64,000 nucleotides of DNA from an uncultured Solirubrobacterales bacterium (GTDB lineage: Bacteria; Actinomycetota; Thermoleophilia; Solirubrobacterales; 70-9): NCBI GenBank assembly GCA_903933815.1, contig CAIZLN010000057.1, positions 1 to 64,000 of the forward strand, in the 5' to 3' direction. Positions within the stretch are counted from its first letter, which is position 1. Every line of letters starts with the position of its first letter. The notes under the pieces were generated by a model, which was given only the letters and a program-made list of their open reading frames with translations, had not been told where the DNA came from and did not search any database. Below, piece by piece: positions 28,373 through 37,782 of the stretch. The translations under genes and the position numbers were made by a program.

Positions 28373-28879
28373 ATGACCCAGACAATGGAACAGACGGAAA
28401 CCCCGACCAGGTCGCATGAGCCGATAGAAAAGGTCTCGATCGTGATCTCAAAGGGCTCGCTCGAAGGCATCTACCCTGGACTGATCATGGCCAACGGTGC
28501 CCGCATGGAAGGGATCGAGGCAAATGTCTTCTTCACCTTCTTCGGTCTCGACGCGATAACCAGAGGCAAGCAGGCAAAGGTGAAGGTGGCAACCGTGGGC
28601 AACCCGGGCCTCCACATGCCAACCCTTGCCGGTGCGATCCCCGGCGTCTCGGCTCTGGTGACGAAGAAGTTCGCCAGTGAGATGGAAAAGATCGACATCC
28701 CGCCGATCCCGGAGTTCATCGAGATGATCTCGGACTCCGGTGGAGCCCTCTACGGCTGCCAGGCGACCGTTGACATGTTCGGCCTCGACCTTGAGGATTT
28801 CGTGCCGCAGGTTGATGAGGTGATCACTGTCGGTGAGTTCTACGAGAAGTCGGCCGGCGGCCAGATCATCTTCACCTGA
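28373..28879 (+). CDS. DsrE/DsrF/DrsH-like (DsrE2-type) protein
   Basis: VSIVISKGSLEGIYPGLIMANGARMEGIEANVFFTFFGLDAITRG...SGGALYGCQATVDMFGLDLEDFV. Confidence 0.9.
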   Translation: MTQTMEQTETPTRSHEPIEKVSIVISKGSLEGIYPGLIMANGARMEGIEANVFFTFFGLDAITRGKQAKVKVATVGNPGLHMPTLAGAIPGVSALVTKKFASEMEKIDIPPIPEFIEMISDSGGALYGCQATVDMFGLDLEDFVPQVDEVITVGEFYEKSAGGQIIFT

Positions 28880-28935
28880 GGCCGGGGCGAATGCCTGAGG
28901 CTGGTCACCCAGGCGTTCTGCCGTAGGCTCAAAGC

Positions 28936-30147
28936 GTGGCGAATCGGAGCATCGACCCGGAGGAATCCGGAGCAGGGAGGGGCCAGGAAGGGCCGCCGGC
29001 CCAGCTCGCAGAGCTCGTTGCCCGTTTCGATCCGGATGTGATCGACATCCCCGGTGGCTCGGCCCGGATCCGGCTCGGGGTCGAAGGCCTTCCGGAATGG
29101 GACGCCGTGATCACCGACCACGGGGTTGACCTGTCACCGGCCGGCGGGGAGCGCTTCGATGCGGAACTGGTGGCCGATGAAGAAACCTGGAAACAGATCG
29201 CCGCAGACATCGGTTTTGGCATGTCAGCCTTCAGTGACAGTGCCCTGCGGGTCCGCCGAAACCTTCATCTCGGGATCGGCTTCCTCGCTGCGACGAGCGG
29301 CATCGTGGACCCGGGAAGAATGGAGTTCGCGGCTGTCGACACACCTGCCGGCAGGATCTCCACCCTGACCGCCGGCCAGGGGGATCCGGTCGTATGTCTT
29401 CACGGGCTGGGGGGGACCAAGGCCTCCTTTCTGACCACTATCGAAGCACTGTCTGCGGAGCATCGGGTGATCGCAGTCGACCTGCCCGGGTTCGGTGATT
29501 CGGACAAGCCGCTGGATGCTCCCTACGACGCCCCGTGGTTTGCGGAAACCGTGATCGGCCTGCTTGATGAACTGGGGATAGACCAGGCTCATCTCGTGGG
29601 CAACAGCATGGGCGGCCGGGTGGCGATCGAGGCCGGACTCCTCTATCCCGAGCGGGTCCGGAGCATGGTTTTGCTCGCTCCCGCTCTGGCCTGGCTGCGT
29701 GACCGGCGTTGGCGTTGGCTGCTGCGTGGGCCGTTGCCGAAACTCGGCTTGATACAGCCTGCCCCGAGGGTCATTACCGAGCCTCTGGTCAGAGGTCTCG
29801 TTCCCGGTGGCAGCGAGGGCTGGACAGCTGCCGGCATTGACGAGTTCCTGCGCTCCTTCCTGACCCCGCGCGGTCGGGTCGCCTTCTATGAATCCGCCCG
29901 CAACATCTACATGGATGAACCACACGGGGAGCAGGGCCTCTGGACCCGGATGGAGTCGCTGACGCCGCCCGCCCTGTTCGTCTGGGGCAGAAAGGACACC
30001 CTGGTTCCGATCGGCTTCAGAAAGCATGTTGAGAGGGTGCTGCCCCAGGCATCCCAGCTTGAGCTCGATTGCGGTCACGTTCCCCAGATGGAGGAACCGC
30101 GGACCACCCATGAAGCGATGGCCAGCTTCTACGCTTCGCTCGGTTGA
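28936..30147 (+). CDS. SCP2-like domain fused to alpha/beta hydrolase
   Basis: N-terminal IPGGSARIRLGVEGLPEWDAVITDHGVDLSPAGGERFDAELVADEETWKQI, then VVCLHGLGGTKASF...LVGNSMGGRVAIEAGLLYP...CGHVPQME. Confidence 0.85.
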   Translation: MANRSIDPEESGAGRGQEGPPAQLAELVARFDPDVIDIPGGSARIRLGVEGLPEWDAVITDHGVDLSPAGGERFDAELVADEETWKQIAADIGFGMSAFSDSALRVRRNLHLGIGFLAATSGIVDPGRMEFAAVDTPAGRISTLTAGQGDPVVCLHGLGGTKASFLTTIEALSAEHRVIAVDLPGFGDSDKPLDAPYDAPWFAETVIGLLDELGIDQAHLVGNSMGGRVAIEAGLLYPERVRSMVLLAPALAWLRDRRWRWLLRGPLPKLGLIQPAPRVITEPLVRGLVPGGSEGWTAAGIDEFLRSFLTPRGRVAFYESARNIYMDEPHGEQGLWTRMESLTPPALFVWGRKDTLVPIGFRKHVERVLPQASQLELDCGHVPQMEEPRTTHEAMASFYASLG

Positions 30148-30239
30148 CGGCCGCCGTTGACGGCTGCTGCTGCCGGTCTCGTGGGCGGGTTCAAGCCGGA
30201 TGGCGCGCGCCGGCTTGACCGACAGGTGCCTGATGCGCC

Positions 30240-30962
30240 ATGATTCAACCCATGAAGACGCGAGGCGGGGTTTTCGGGGTTGGGATGGTTGCTGGTCTGA
30301 TTCTGCTTTTTCCGGGTGCGGTGAGCGCCGGTCCGGCACCGCCGCCACCCGCGGTGACAATCACGGCTGACGACTCCTGTTGCGAATTCGATCTCGATTT
30401 TTACGAGCAGAGTCGCGGTGAGGTAGCGACCTTTGAGAACCCGGCTGGCGCAGATGCCCCGCACAACGTGGTCTCGACCGTGCGGGGCCCGGATGGCGGC
30501 CCGCTGTTTCGCTCGGAGACGATCGCGGCCGGCAGCACTTCACCCGTTGAGGGAACCCAGTACCTCGATGATGGCCTCTACCCCTTCTACTGCACCCTTC
30601 ACGGGAGTGGTATGAGCGGGGAGCTCGAAATCAGCCCGTTGGGCGTCGCTTTGCCAAGGCCGGCAGTCAAGGCCGTGATTGCCCCTCAGAGCCTGCGAGG
30701 AATTCGCCGGTCGGGAATCGTCAGGGTGTCTCTCAGGGCCGTTACCGGAAGCCCTGCTGTCAACCTCGAGCTCAAGAGCGGCCCGCTCGCGGCAGCCTAC
30801 GCAGGTGGCATAAAGCTTGGTTCCGGCAGTACGAGGGTCGTCTCACTGAGGCTCAACCGGGCTGGCCGCAAGGCCGTCAGCAAGGGCCGTCAGGCTGTGC
30901 TCTCGGTCAGGGCCTCGGTTGCCTTTGGCAGCCCTGCTTCGGCGAAGCGAACGGTTCGCTGA
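30240..30962 (+). CDS. Secreted cupredoxin-domain protein
   Basis: Signal peptide; APHNVVS...YPFYCTLHGSGMSGEL (H, C, H, M type-1 copper ligands). Confidence 0.85.
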   Translation: MIQPMKTRGGVFGVGMVAGLILLFPGAVSAGPAPPPPAVTITADDSCCEFDLDFYEQSRGEVATFENPAGADAPHNVVSTVRGPDGGPLFRSETIAAGSTSPVEGTQYLDDGLYPFYCTLHGSGMSGELEISPLGVALPRPAVKAVIAPQSLRGIRRSGIVRVSLRAVTGSPAVNLELKSGPLAAAYAGGIKLGSGSTRVVSLRLNRAGRKAVSKGRQAVLSVRASVAFGSPASAKRTVR

Positions 30963-31058
30963 CCCTTGAGTTCGCATGCCGATCTTTTACATGAAGTATT
31001 TTTCCTGCAGGGAGTAGCGGGTTTCCGTCTCCTGTCAACTTTTGAACGGGGAGCCTGA

Positions 31059-32795
31059 ATGAAGCAAGGGTTCAAGTCCGGTCCTGCCGAGGCCAGCGCT
31101 AAAGCTGCGTCTCTGGGTATCGCCACAGCGATCTTTTTCGTCCTCCTCCTCGGCGCTGCCTCGAGCACCCGGGCCGCAATCCCGCCGCCCGAAACGGTGA
31201 TTCTCCCCAGTGGAGTCGAGCGCACCACCTACTACGTCGGCGAAAAGACCAACCGGGTCGACGGCCCCCTGAAGGTGACATCCGGACAGAACCGGATCGA
31301 CACCGACCCGATTTTCGGCCTGCAGAGGCCTTCCGAGAACGGCTGGATCACCAACATCTATCCGAACATGGTCCGGCCTGACGGCTCGATTCCGAAGTCC
31401 AGCGAAGTGATGTTTCACCACGGGGTCTGGCTGAACTCCAGCCGGGACGACGCCACTGACGCCTCGGTGAGCGCCAACTTCCCCGAGCGCTTCTACGCCA
31501 CCGGGGAAGAGAAGACGGCGATGAATCTTCCGCCCGGCTTCGGCTACCGCTACCTCAAAACCGATATCTGGAATCTCAACCACATGATCCACAACCTCAT
31601 TCCAGAGCCGATGGATCTCTACATCACCTACACCGTTGATTTCATCCCGGACAGTTCGCCGCTTGCCGAAGGGATCGAGCCCGTCCGACCGATCTGGATG
31701 GATGTTGAAAACGGCAGCGGCTACCCGGTGTTCGATGTGAAGCGTGGATCGGGAGGCCGGGACGGAGAGTTCACCTACCCTGCCGACGCCAACCTGCCTT
31801 ACGGAGCCGGCCCGGTGCGAAACAAGTGGACGGTGGATCAGGACGGGGTTCTGGTTCACACAACCGGCCATGTTCACACCGGCGGGCTGTCCACCGAGCT
31901 CTACCTCAACCGTGACGGCGCCAGCTACCAGGGCCCGGTCTGTCCGAAGGCCCGGAGCCTTACGCCCCAGCAGCGGCGGAACTGGAATGCCAAGCGCAAG
32001 CGGTCGTTTGCGGCAGCTCAGAAGCGAGCCCGTGCCTGCCGCGCCACTCAGCCCTCGGTGGCCGGCGACCGGGTCGAGCTGTTCAACTCGAAGGCGCATT
32101 ATTTCGGCAACCGCCCACCGGTTTCCTGGGATGTCGCGATGTTCAGCACCAGTCCGGACTGGCGGGTTGAAGTCAAGGCGGGAGACACCCTTGAGCTTCA
32201 GACCACCTACGAGACGAAGATCGCCTCCTGGTACGAATCGATGGGCCTGCAGGTCGTCTACATGGCTGATGCCGATAGCGAGGGTGCGAATCCCTACCGG
32301 AAGAAGGTCAGCTACAGCGGCAAGATCAATCATGGCCGACTTGAGGAAAACAACGACCACGGCGGCACCGGACCGGTTGTCGGGCCTGATCCGAGGCAGC
32401 TTGCGTCCGGCCTGATCCCCACCGGGCCACTTTCAATCGGTGGCTACAGCTACGAAGCCGGAGATTTCCGGATACCCGGTGTGACCGGGCGCCCACCGGT
32501 TGTCGAGCAGGGTGAGCAGATCACCTTCCAGCTCAGCTCGGGCGATCAGGCAAATCAGATCTGGCATTCGCTCACCTCATGCAAGGCGCCCTGTAACAAG
32601 TCGACTGGTATCTCCTACCCGATTCCGGATGGCGAGTTTCAGTTTGATTCCGGCCAGCTCGGGCTCGGCGGTGCGCCCACTGTCAACCGGGGAACCTGGT
32701 CGACTCCGCGCAACATGCCGGTCGGAACTCACACCTTCTTCTGCCGGATACACCCGCTGATGCGCGGTGCGGTCCGGGTAGTCAGGCCGGACTAG
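31059..32795 (+). CDS. Large secreted putative copper protein, C-terminal cupredoxin-like (paralogue 2)
   Basis: VMFHHGVWL, NHMIHNLIPEPMDLYITYTVDFIPD, TTGHVHTGGLSTELYL; C-terminal QIWHSLTSCKAPCNKSTGISYPIPDGEFQFDSGQLG...THTFFCRIHPLMRGAVRV. Confidence 0.78.
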   Translation: MKQGFKSGPAEASAKAASLGIATAIFFVLLLGAASSTRAAIPPPETVILPSGVERTTYYVGEKTNRVDGPLKVTSGQNRIDTDPIFGLQRPSENGWITNIYPNMVRPDGSIPKSSEVMFHHGVWLNSSRDDATDASVSANFPERFYATGEEKTAMNLPPGFGYRYLKTDIWNLNHMIHNLIPEPMDLYITYTVDFIPDSSPLAEGIEPVRPIWMDVENGSGYPVFDVKRGSGGRDGEFTYPADANLPYGAGPVRNKWTVDQDGVLVHTTGHVHTGGLSTELYLNRDGASYQGPVCPKARSLTPQQRRNWNAKRKRSFAAAQKRARACRATQPSVAGDRVELFNSKAHYFGNRPPVSWDVAMFSTSPDWRVEVKAGDTLELQTTYETKIASWYESMGLQVVYMADADSEGANPYRKKVSYSGKINHGRLEENNDHGGTGPVVGPDPRQLASGLIPTGPLSIGGYSYEAGDFRIPGVTGRPPVVEQGEQITFQLSSGDQANQIWHSLTSCKAPCNKSTGISYPIPDGEFQFDSGQLGLGGAPTVNRGTWSTPRNMPVGTHTFFCRIHPLMRGAVRVVRPD

Positions 32796-32797
32796 CC

Positions 32798-33589
32798 ATG
32801 GCTGACCGTGCCACCGGGTCAGATGGGACCGGGGAAGCTGTGAAGCTGTCCCGTCTGCGTCGGCTCAACCTGATCGCGACGGTTTTCTTTGCCGCACAGG
32901 TGGTCTTGATCCTGGCCCTGGCTGGCCCCGCGACGCTCCCGGTTATCGGTTCCTTTCTGACCGACGCCCCAGGCAGCGGGCAGTACGGCTCGACCGAGTT
33001 GTTCGGTCTGAGGATCGACGTGATGGTTGCGCTGTTCCTCGGCCTGGCAGCGGTTGACCATCTCGTGGTCGGAACATTTGCGAGGGGCTGGTACGAGAAG
33101 AACATCTTGCGCGGGATCAACCCTGCCCGGTGGTGGGAGTACTCGATCAGCGCCTCGATCATGGTGGTTCTGATTGCGATGCTGGCCGGGGTCAGCGATG
33201 CCGTCGCTCTGATCGCGCTGTTCGGCGTCAACGCTTCGATGATTCTCTTCGGCCTCGTAATGGAGCGGGCAAACCTTGGCCGTGAAGAGGTTGACTGGTC
33301 GCCTTTCATCTACGGCTGTGTGGCCGGTGCGGTGCCGTGGATCGCCATCGCCATTCAGCTTGCGCTTTCCCAGAATGAGGGCGATGGAGTACCCGGTTTT
33401 GTCTTCGGGATCTTCGTCTCGCTGTTCATCCTCTTCAACGGCTTCGCCCTGAACATGTGGCTCGGTTACCGTGGGAGGGGGCGCTGGGCAGACCCCCTGT
33501 TCGTTGAACGCACCTACATCGTGCTCAGCCTCGTCGCCAAGACGATCCTCGCCTGGCAGGTCTACCAGGGCGCTCTGGCCGGCGCCTGA
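32798..33589 (+). CDS. Heliorhodopsin
   Basis: Seven hydrophobic segments; NPARWWEYSISASIMVVLIAML (TM3 Glu counterion motif) and ERTYIVLSLVAKTILAWQVYQG (TM7 retinal Lys); VDHLVVG in TM2. Confidence 0.9.
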   Translation: MADRATGSDGTGEAVKLSRLRRLNLIATVFFAAQVVLILALAGPATLPVIGSFLTDAPGSGQYGSTELFGLRIDVMVALFLGLAAVDHLVVGTFARGWYEKNILRGINPARWWEYSISASIMVVLIAMLAGVSDAVALIALFGVNASMILFGLVMERANLGREEVDWSPFIYGCVAGAVPWIAIAIQLALSQNEGDGVPGFVFGIFVSLFILFNGFALNMWLGYRGRGRWADPLFVERTYIVLSLVAKTILAWQVYQGALAGA

Positions 33590-33594
33590 CAGAA

Positions 33595-35088
33595 ATGTCT
33601 GGCAGGACAGCCTGGGTCCTGGCTGATCAGCTTTCGCCTTCCAGCCCGGTGCTCGAAGGTGCCGACAGGGTTCTGCTGATTGAGTCCGTCGCCGGTGCGG
33701 GTCGGCTTGTTTTTCACCGCCAGAAGATTCATCTCGTCTGGTCGGCGATGCGGCATTTCGCCCGGGACCTGGAGCGTCGCGGGATCGAGGTCGACTACCG
33801 GCGAGCGTCGAGTCTCCGGGAGGGGTTGCTGGGACACATCGACGACCTCGGCCCGAGCCAGGTTGTGCTTCTCGAGCCTTCGACGATCGGCGCTGGAGAA
33901 AAGCTGAGTGCACTGGATCCGAGGGTCGAAGTGCTGGAGGACGGGCTCTTTCTCACCTCTCCGGTTGAGTTCGCCGATTGGGCATCGGAACGCAAGCAGC
34001 TCCGCATGGAGGATTTCTACCGCCGTCAGCGTCGGCGCTTCGGGTTGTTGATGGATGGCGACGAACCGCTGGGTGGGGCCTGGAACTTCGACGCCGAAAA
34101 CCGCAAGCGACCCCCGAAGGACAGCTCACCCCCGCGGCCCTACCGCCCCCGCGAGGACGAGATCGACCGCCAGGTGCGAGCGGACCTTGACGAACTGTCG
34201 GGCAACCTCCCGATGTCCGGCGTCGATGGCCCACGGATATTTCCCGCGACCCGGGCAGAGGCGCAAAGGGCGTTGAAGTCCTTCTGCGAGCAAAGACTTC
34301 CGGACTTTGGTCGCTACCAGGATGCGATGCTCGGTGGTGAACGGTTCATGTGGCACGCTCTGATTTCGAGCTCGCTCAACCTCGGCCTGCTGAGCCCGCT
34401 CGAATGCGCCCGGGCGGCTGAGGATGCCTACACGGCGGGCCGGGCACCGATCAACTCGGTCGAAGGTTTCATCCGCCAGGTCATTGGATGGCGTGAGTAT
34501 GTGTGGGGTGTGTACCGGCTGCGTGGCAGGGTGCTGGCCGGTGAAAACGCCCTCAATGCCCACGCACCCGTCCCGAAGGCCGTCACCGAACTGGATCCCG
34601 AGGCAACGGACATGGCCTGCCTGAAAGATGTCCTCACAGGCGTACGAGACACCGCTTACGCGCATCACATCGAGCGGCTGATGGTCCTGGGGAATCTGAT
34701 GCTCCTGCTCGGAGTTGAACCGCGGGCCGCCACCGAGTGGTTTCACGGTGCCTTCATCGACGGCTACGAGTGGGTGATGGCGCCGAATGTTGCCGGGATG
34801 GCTCTCTGGGCCGATGGCGGAAAGATGATGTCCAAACCGTATGCAGCATCAGGGCGCTACATCGACCGCATGTCCGATCACTGCCGCGGATGCAGGTACT
34901 CACTCGAAGATCGCACAAGCGAGGACGCGTGTCCGTTTACCGTGCTCTACTGGGACTTTCTGGATCGAAACCGGGAGATCCTTGCAGGCAACCGGCGGAT
35001 GTGGATGCCGATGAAGAACCTCGACCGGATTGAACCGGCCGAACTCGATTCCATACGGACTCGCGCTGCGCAGATTCGCGGGCTCTAG
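33595..35088 (+). CDS. Cryptochrome/photolyase-related protein, FeS-BCP (PhrB-like, (6-4)-type) class
   Basis: WVLADQLSPSSPVL start; HRQKIHLVWSAMRHFA; FIRQVIGWREYVWGVY; TDMACLKDV and HCRGCRYSLEDRTSEDACPF (four Cys; CxxC-x12-C); MWMPMKNLDRI. Confidence 0.93.
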   Translation: MSGRTAWVLADQLSPSSPVLEGADRVLLIESVAGAGRLVFHRQKIHLVWSAMRHFARDLERRGIEVDYRRASSLREGLLGHIDDLGPSQVVLLEPSTIGAGEKLSALDPRVEVLEDGLFLTSPVEFADWASERKQLRMEDFYRRQRRRFGLLMDGDEPLGGAWNFDAENRKRPPKDSSPPRPYRPREDEIDRQVRADLDELSGNLPMSGVDGPRIFPATRAEAQRALKSFCEQRLPDFGRYQDAMLGGERFMWHALISSSLNLGLLSPLECARAAEDAYTAGRAPINSVEGFIRQVIGWREYVWGVYRLRGRVLAGENALNAHAPVPKAVTELDPEATDMACLKDVLTGVRDTAYAHHIERLMVLGNLMLLLGVEPRAATEWFHGAFIDGYEWVMAPNVAGMALWADGGKMMSKPYAASGRYIDRMSDHCRGCRYSLEDRTSEDACPFTVLYWDFLDRNREILAGNRRMWMPMKNLDRIEPAELDSIRTRAAQIRGL

Positions 35089-35139
35089 ACTCAAGGTGTC
35101 CGCACCCCGAGGGTGCACCGAGGAGAGGAGCCGTGCCAG

Positions 35140-36501
35140 ATGGACAAGCAAGTCAAGTACCTGCTCGACGAATCGCATATCCCTGATCACTGGGTCAACA
35201 TCGCTGCCGACCTTCCCGGGGAACCACTGCCTCCGCTCAACCCCGGCACTGGCCAGCCGCTCGGGCCCGAGGACCTCGCTCCGCTCTTCCCGATGGGCCT
35301 GATCGAACAGGAAGTCTCGATGGAGCCGGATATCGGCATCCCCGAAGAAGTGATCGACGCCTACCGGCTCTGGCGCCCGACGCCGCTGATCCGGGCCCGC
35401 CGCCTGGAGAAGGTGCTGGACACCCCGGCCCACATCTATTTCAAGTACGAAGGGGTTTCGCCGGCCGGTTCGCACAAGCCGAACAGCGCCATCCCCCAGG
35501 CCTGGTACAACCGCCAGGAGGGTGTGAAGAAGCTGGCAACCGAGACAGGGGCAGGCCAGTGGGGCTCTTCACTTGCGCTGGCATGCGAAATGTTCGGACT
35601 CGAGTGTGAGGTCTTCATGGTCGGCGTGAGCTATGACCAGAAGCCTTATCGCCGGGCGATGATGGAGACCTGGGGTGCCACGGTGCATCGCAGTCCTTCA
35701 CAGCTGACCGAGGCCGGCCGCGCACAAGCCGAACATGTCACCGGCAGCCTCGGGATCGCGATATCGGAGGCGGTCGAAGTGGCCGCTTCGAACGAGGACA
35801 CCAAATATGCCCTCGGCTCGGTGCTCAACCATGTCTGCCTGCATCAGACGGTGATCGGGCAGGAGGCGATCGCCCAGCTCGAGATGGCCGGGGAGTATCC
35901 GGATGTCGTGATCGGCTGCGTTGGTGGCGGATCCAATTTCGCCGGTATTGCCTTCCCTCTGCTCCGCAAGAAGCTGAAGGAAGGCCTGAACACACGCTTC
36001 CTCGGAGTCGAGCCTGCAGCCTGTCCGACCATGACCCAGGGTACCTACGCCTACGACTTCGGGGACACAGTCGGGATGACACCGTTGATGCCGATGTACA
36101 CGCTCGGCCATGACTTCGTTCCGCCACCCGTACATGCTGGCGGCCTGCGCTACCACGGCGTCGCACCGGTTCTGGCGGCGCTGGTCAAGGAGGGGCTGGT
36201 CGAGGCCCAGGCGATTCCCCAGACCGAGGCTTTCGCTGCGGCGATCACTTTCGCCCGGGCTGAAGGAATCATTCCGGCTCCGGAGCCGACCCACGCCATC
36301 CGGGCGGTCTTCAACGAAGCCGAAAAGGCGAAGCAGGAAGGTGACGAGCGGGTGATTCTGTTCAATCTGTGCGGACACGGTCATCTGGATCTGGCCGCCT
36401 ACCAGAGCTACCTGTCCGGCGAACTGGTCGATCTCGAGTTCTCCGAGGCCGAGATGGATCGGGCTCTGGAAGGTCTGCCGGAGGCTCCTTCAGTGGCCTG
36501 A
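35140..36501 (+). CDS. TrpB2-type tryptophan synthase beta-like PLP enzyme
   Basis: [77 protein letters not shown]. Confidence 0.93.
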   Translation: MDKQVKYLLDESHIPDHWVNIAADLPGEPLPPLNPGTGQPLGPEDLAPLFPMGLIEQEVSMEPDIGIPEEVIDAYRLWRPTPLIRARRLEKVLDTPAHIYFKYEGVSPAGSHKPNSAIPQAWYNRQEGVKKLATETGAGQWGSSLALACEMFGLECEVFMVGVSYDQKPYRRAMMETWGATVHRSPSQLTEAGRAQAEHVTGSLGIAISEAVEVAASNEDTKYALGSVLNHVCLHQTVIGQEAIAQLEMAGEYPDVVIGCVGGGSNFAGIAFPLLRKKLKEGLNTRFLGVEPAACPTMTQGTYAYDFGDTVGMTPLMPMYTLGHDFVPPPVHAGGLRYHGVAPVLAALVKEGLVEAQAIPQTEAFAAAITFARAEGIIPAPEPTHAIRAVFNEAEKAKQEGDERVILFNLCGHGHLDLAAYQSYLSGELVDLEFSEAEMDRALEGLPEAPSVA

Positions 36502-36987
36502 ACGCCTTGCCAGGCCGGCAGCGGTCTGGCCGAGTACATGCTGGTACCTCACAGTCGGCTGCTGATCCCACTTGACGACCTTGACCCAAGGGATGCCGCA
36601 CCGCTCTCCGATACAGCCCTGACTCCTTACCACGCGATAAAGCGGTCTCTCCATCGCCTGACCCCGGGTTCGACCGCAGTCGTGGTCGGCTCCGAGTCTA
36701 CGCTCGCTCTCGCAGGGCAGGCCCTCGCCTTTGAAGGTGACCTGACTTTGCTGGGGCTGGCGGGCGGCACGATCGAATACGGGGCCATGACGCTGCCTTG
36801 GGGTGCCCGGATCGCAACTACTTACTGGGGAACTGCTGCCGAGTTGATGGAAGTACTCAACCTGGCTCAATCGGGGAGCATCGAAATAAGGACGGAGAGG
36901 GTCCCCCTTGAAGGTGTTGCCGATGCTTACGCCCGGCTGGCCCGGGGCGAGGTAGAGAGTCGAATCGTTGCCTGGCCGTCAGGCTGA
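36502..36987 (+). pseudogene. Remnant of zinc-dependent alcohol dehydrogenase (N-terminal truncation, Rossmann-region deletion)
   Basis: GLAEYMLVPHSRLLIPLDDLDPRDAAPLSDTALTPYHAIKR...GSTAVVVGSEST, then jumps to the late catalytic-domain part; GroES-like zinc-binding domain absent; begins right after the trpB2 stop. Confidence 0.65.
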
Positions 36988-36988
36988 G

Positions 36989-37195
36989 TCAGGCGCGAGG
37001 CAAAACCATTACCGGACAGTGGACTTCGCGCATCAGTTCGGAGGTGACTGAACCGAGCAGTACCCGGCGCAGGGGTCCGTAGCCACGCGATCCGACACAG
37101 AGCATGTCCAGCCCGTTGGCAGACTGTCGACGCAGCTCTTCGGAGGCCGCACTCAGGGATGTCTCATACGCCAGGCAGCAGTTGCCGGCCCGAAG
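36989..37195 (-). pseudogene. Universal stress protein (UspA) C-terminal remnant
   Basis: GLDMLCVGSRGYGPLRRVLLGSVTSELMREVHCPVMVLPRA; upstream part of the ORF is out-of-frame sequence overlapping the next gene. Confidence 0.65.
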
Positions 37196-37209
37196 GAGTC
37201 CCCGGGGGA

Positions 37210-37782
37210 TTAACCGGTGCCCGGCGCCTTCACCCGGGCTGCTGGTCCGCCCGGACGCTGACCCAGTCTCATGCCCAGGAGCACGAGTGCCGGCAGCGAT
37301 ACCAGGGCTACCGGAATCTGAAGCCAGAGTTCGCCGGCATCGGTGCCGGCACCGAATGTGTGAAAGATCCCGAGGATCCAGAAAAGCGCGGTAAACCGGT
37401 GGGCGGTTCGCCAGCGGGCCGGTCCGATCCATTTGCGGGCGTAGTAGCTCAGCCCGAGCAGGACCATGCCGTATCCGGAAATAATTCCGACTCCGGTCCA
37501 GAAGGGCCGATATGAAAGCTGAAACGGGATGGCAATGCCCGCGAGTCCGGGGTTCAGCCAGGGATCCCAGAGCAGAAGCAGTCCGTGGGCGACAATTGCC
37601 ACGATCGTTGCAATCGAAAGCGCTTCATGGAGGGGCTTCATCTCACCGAACCTGCCCAGCTTGATCAATCGCCCTCTTCCGGCAAGAAGCCCCGAAGTGA
37701 CGGATAGGCCAGCCAGGAGAATTGCGGCGATTCCGGTTCCCCGGCTGAGGATCCACCAGATGTGTAATCCGTTACCGCTCAT
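37210..37782 (-). CDS. Ferric-reductase-like transmembrane (YedZ/FRD-type) protein
   Basis: IWWILSRGTGIAAILLAGLSVTSGLL...LHEALSIATIVAIVAHGLLLL...WRTAHRFTALFWILGIFHTFGAG, paired His on several helices. Confidence 0.82.
   Translation of the reverse strand: MSGNGLHIWWILSRGTGIAAILLAGLSVTSGLLAGRGRLIKLGRFGEMKPLHEALSIATIVAIVAHGLLLLWDPWLNPGLAGIAIPFQLSYRPFWTGVGIISGYGMVLLGLSYYARKWIGPARWRTAHRFTALFWILGIFHTFGAGTDAGELWLQIPVALVSLPALVLLGMRLGQRPGGPAARVKAPGTG

Noticed and set aside
31035-32360. 441-aa antisense ORF opposite the copper protein
   Set aside because: High-GC antisense open frame with no domain; the plus-strand frame has clear conserved motifs and a paralogue.
32819-33913. 364-aa minus-strand ORF over heliorhodopsin
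   Set aside because: Low-complexity, Arg/Pro-rich antisense frame; heliorhodopsin is clear on the plus strand.
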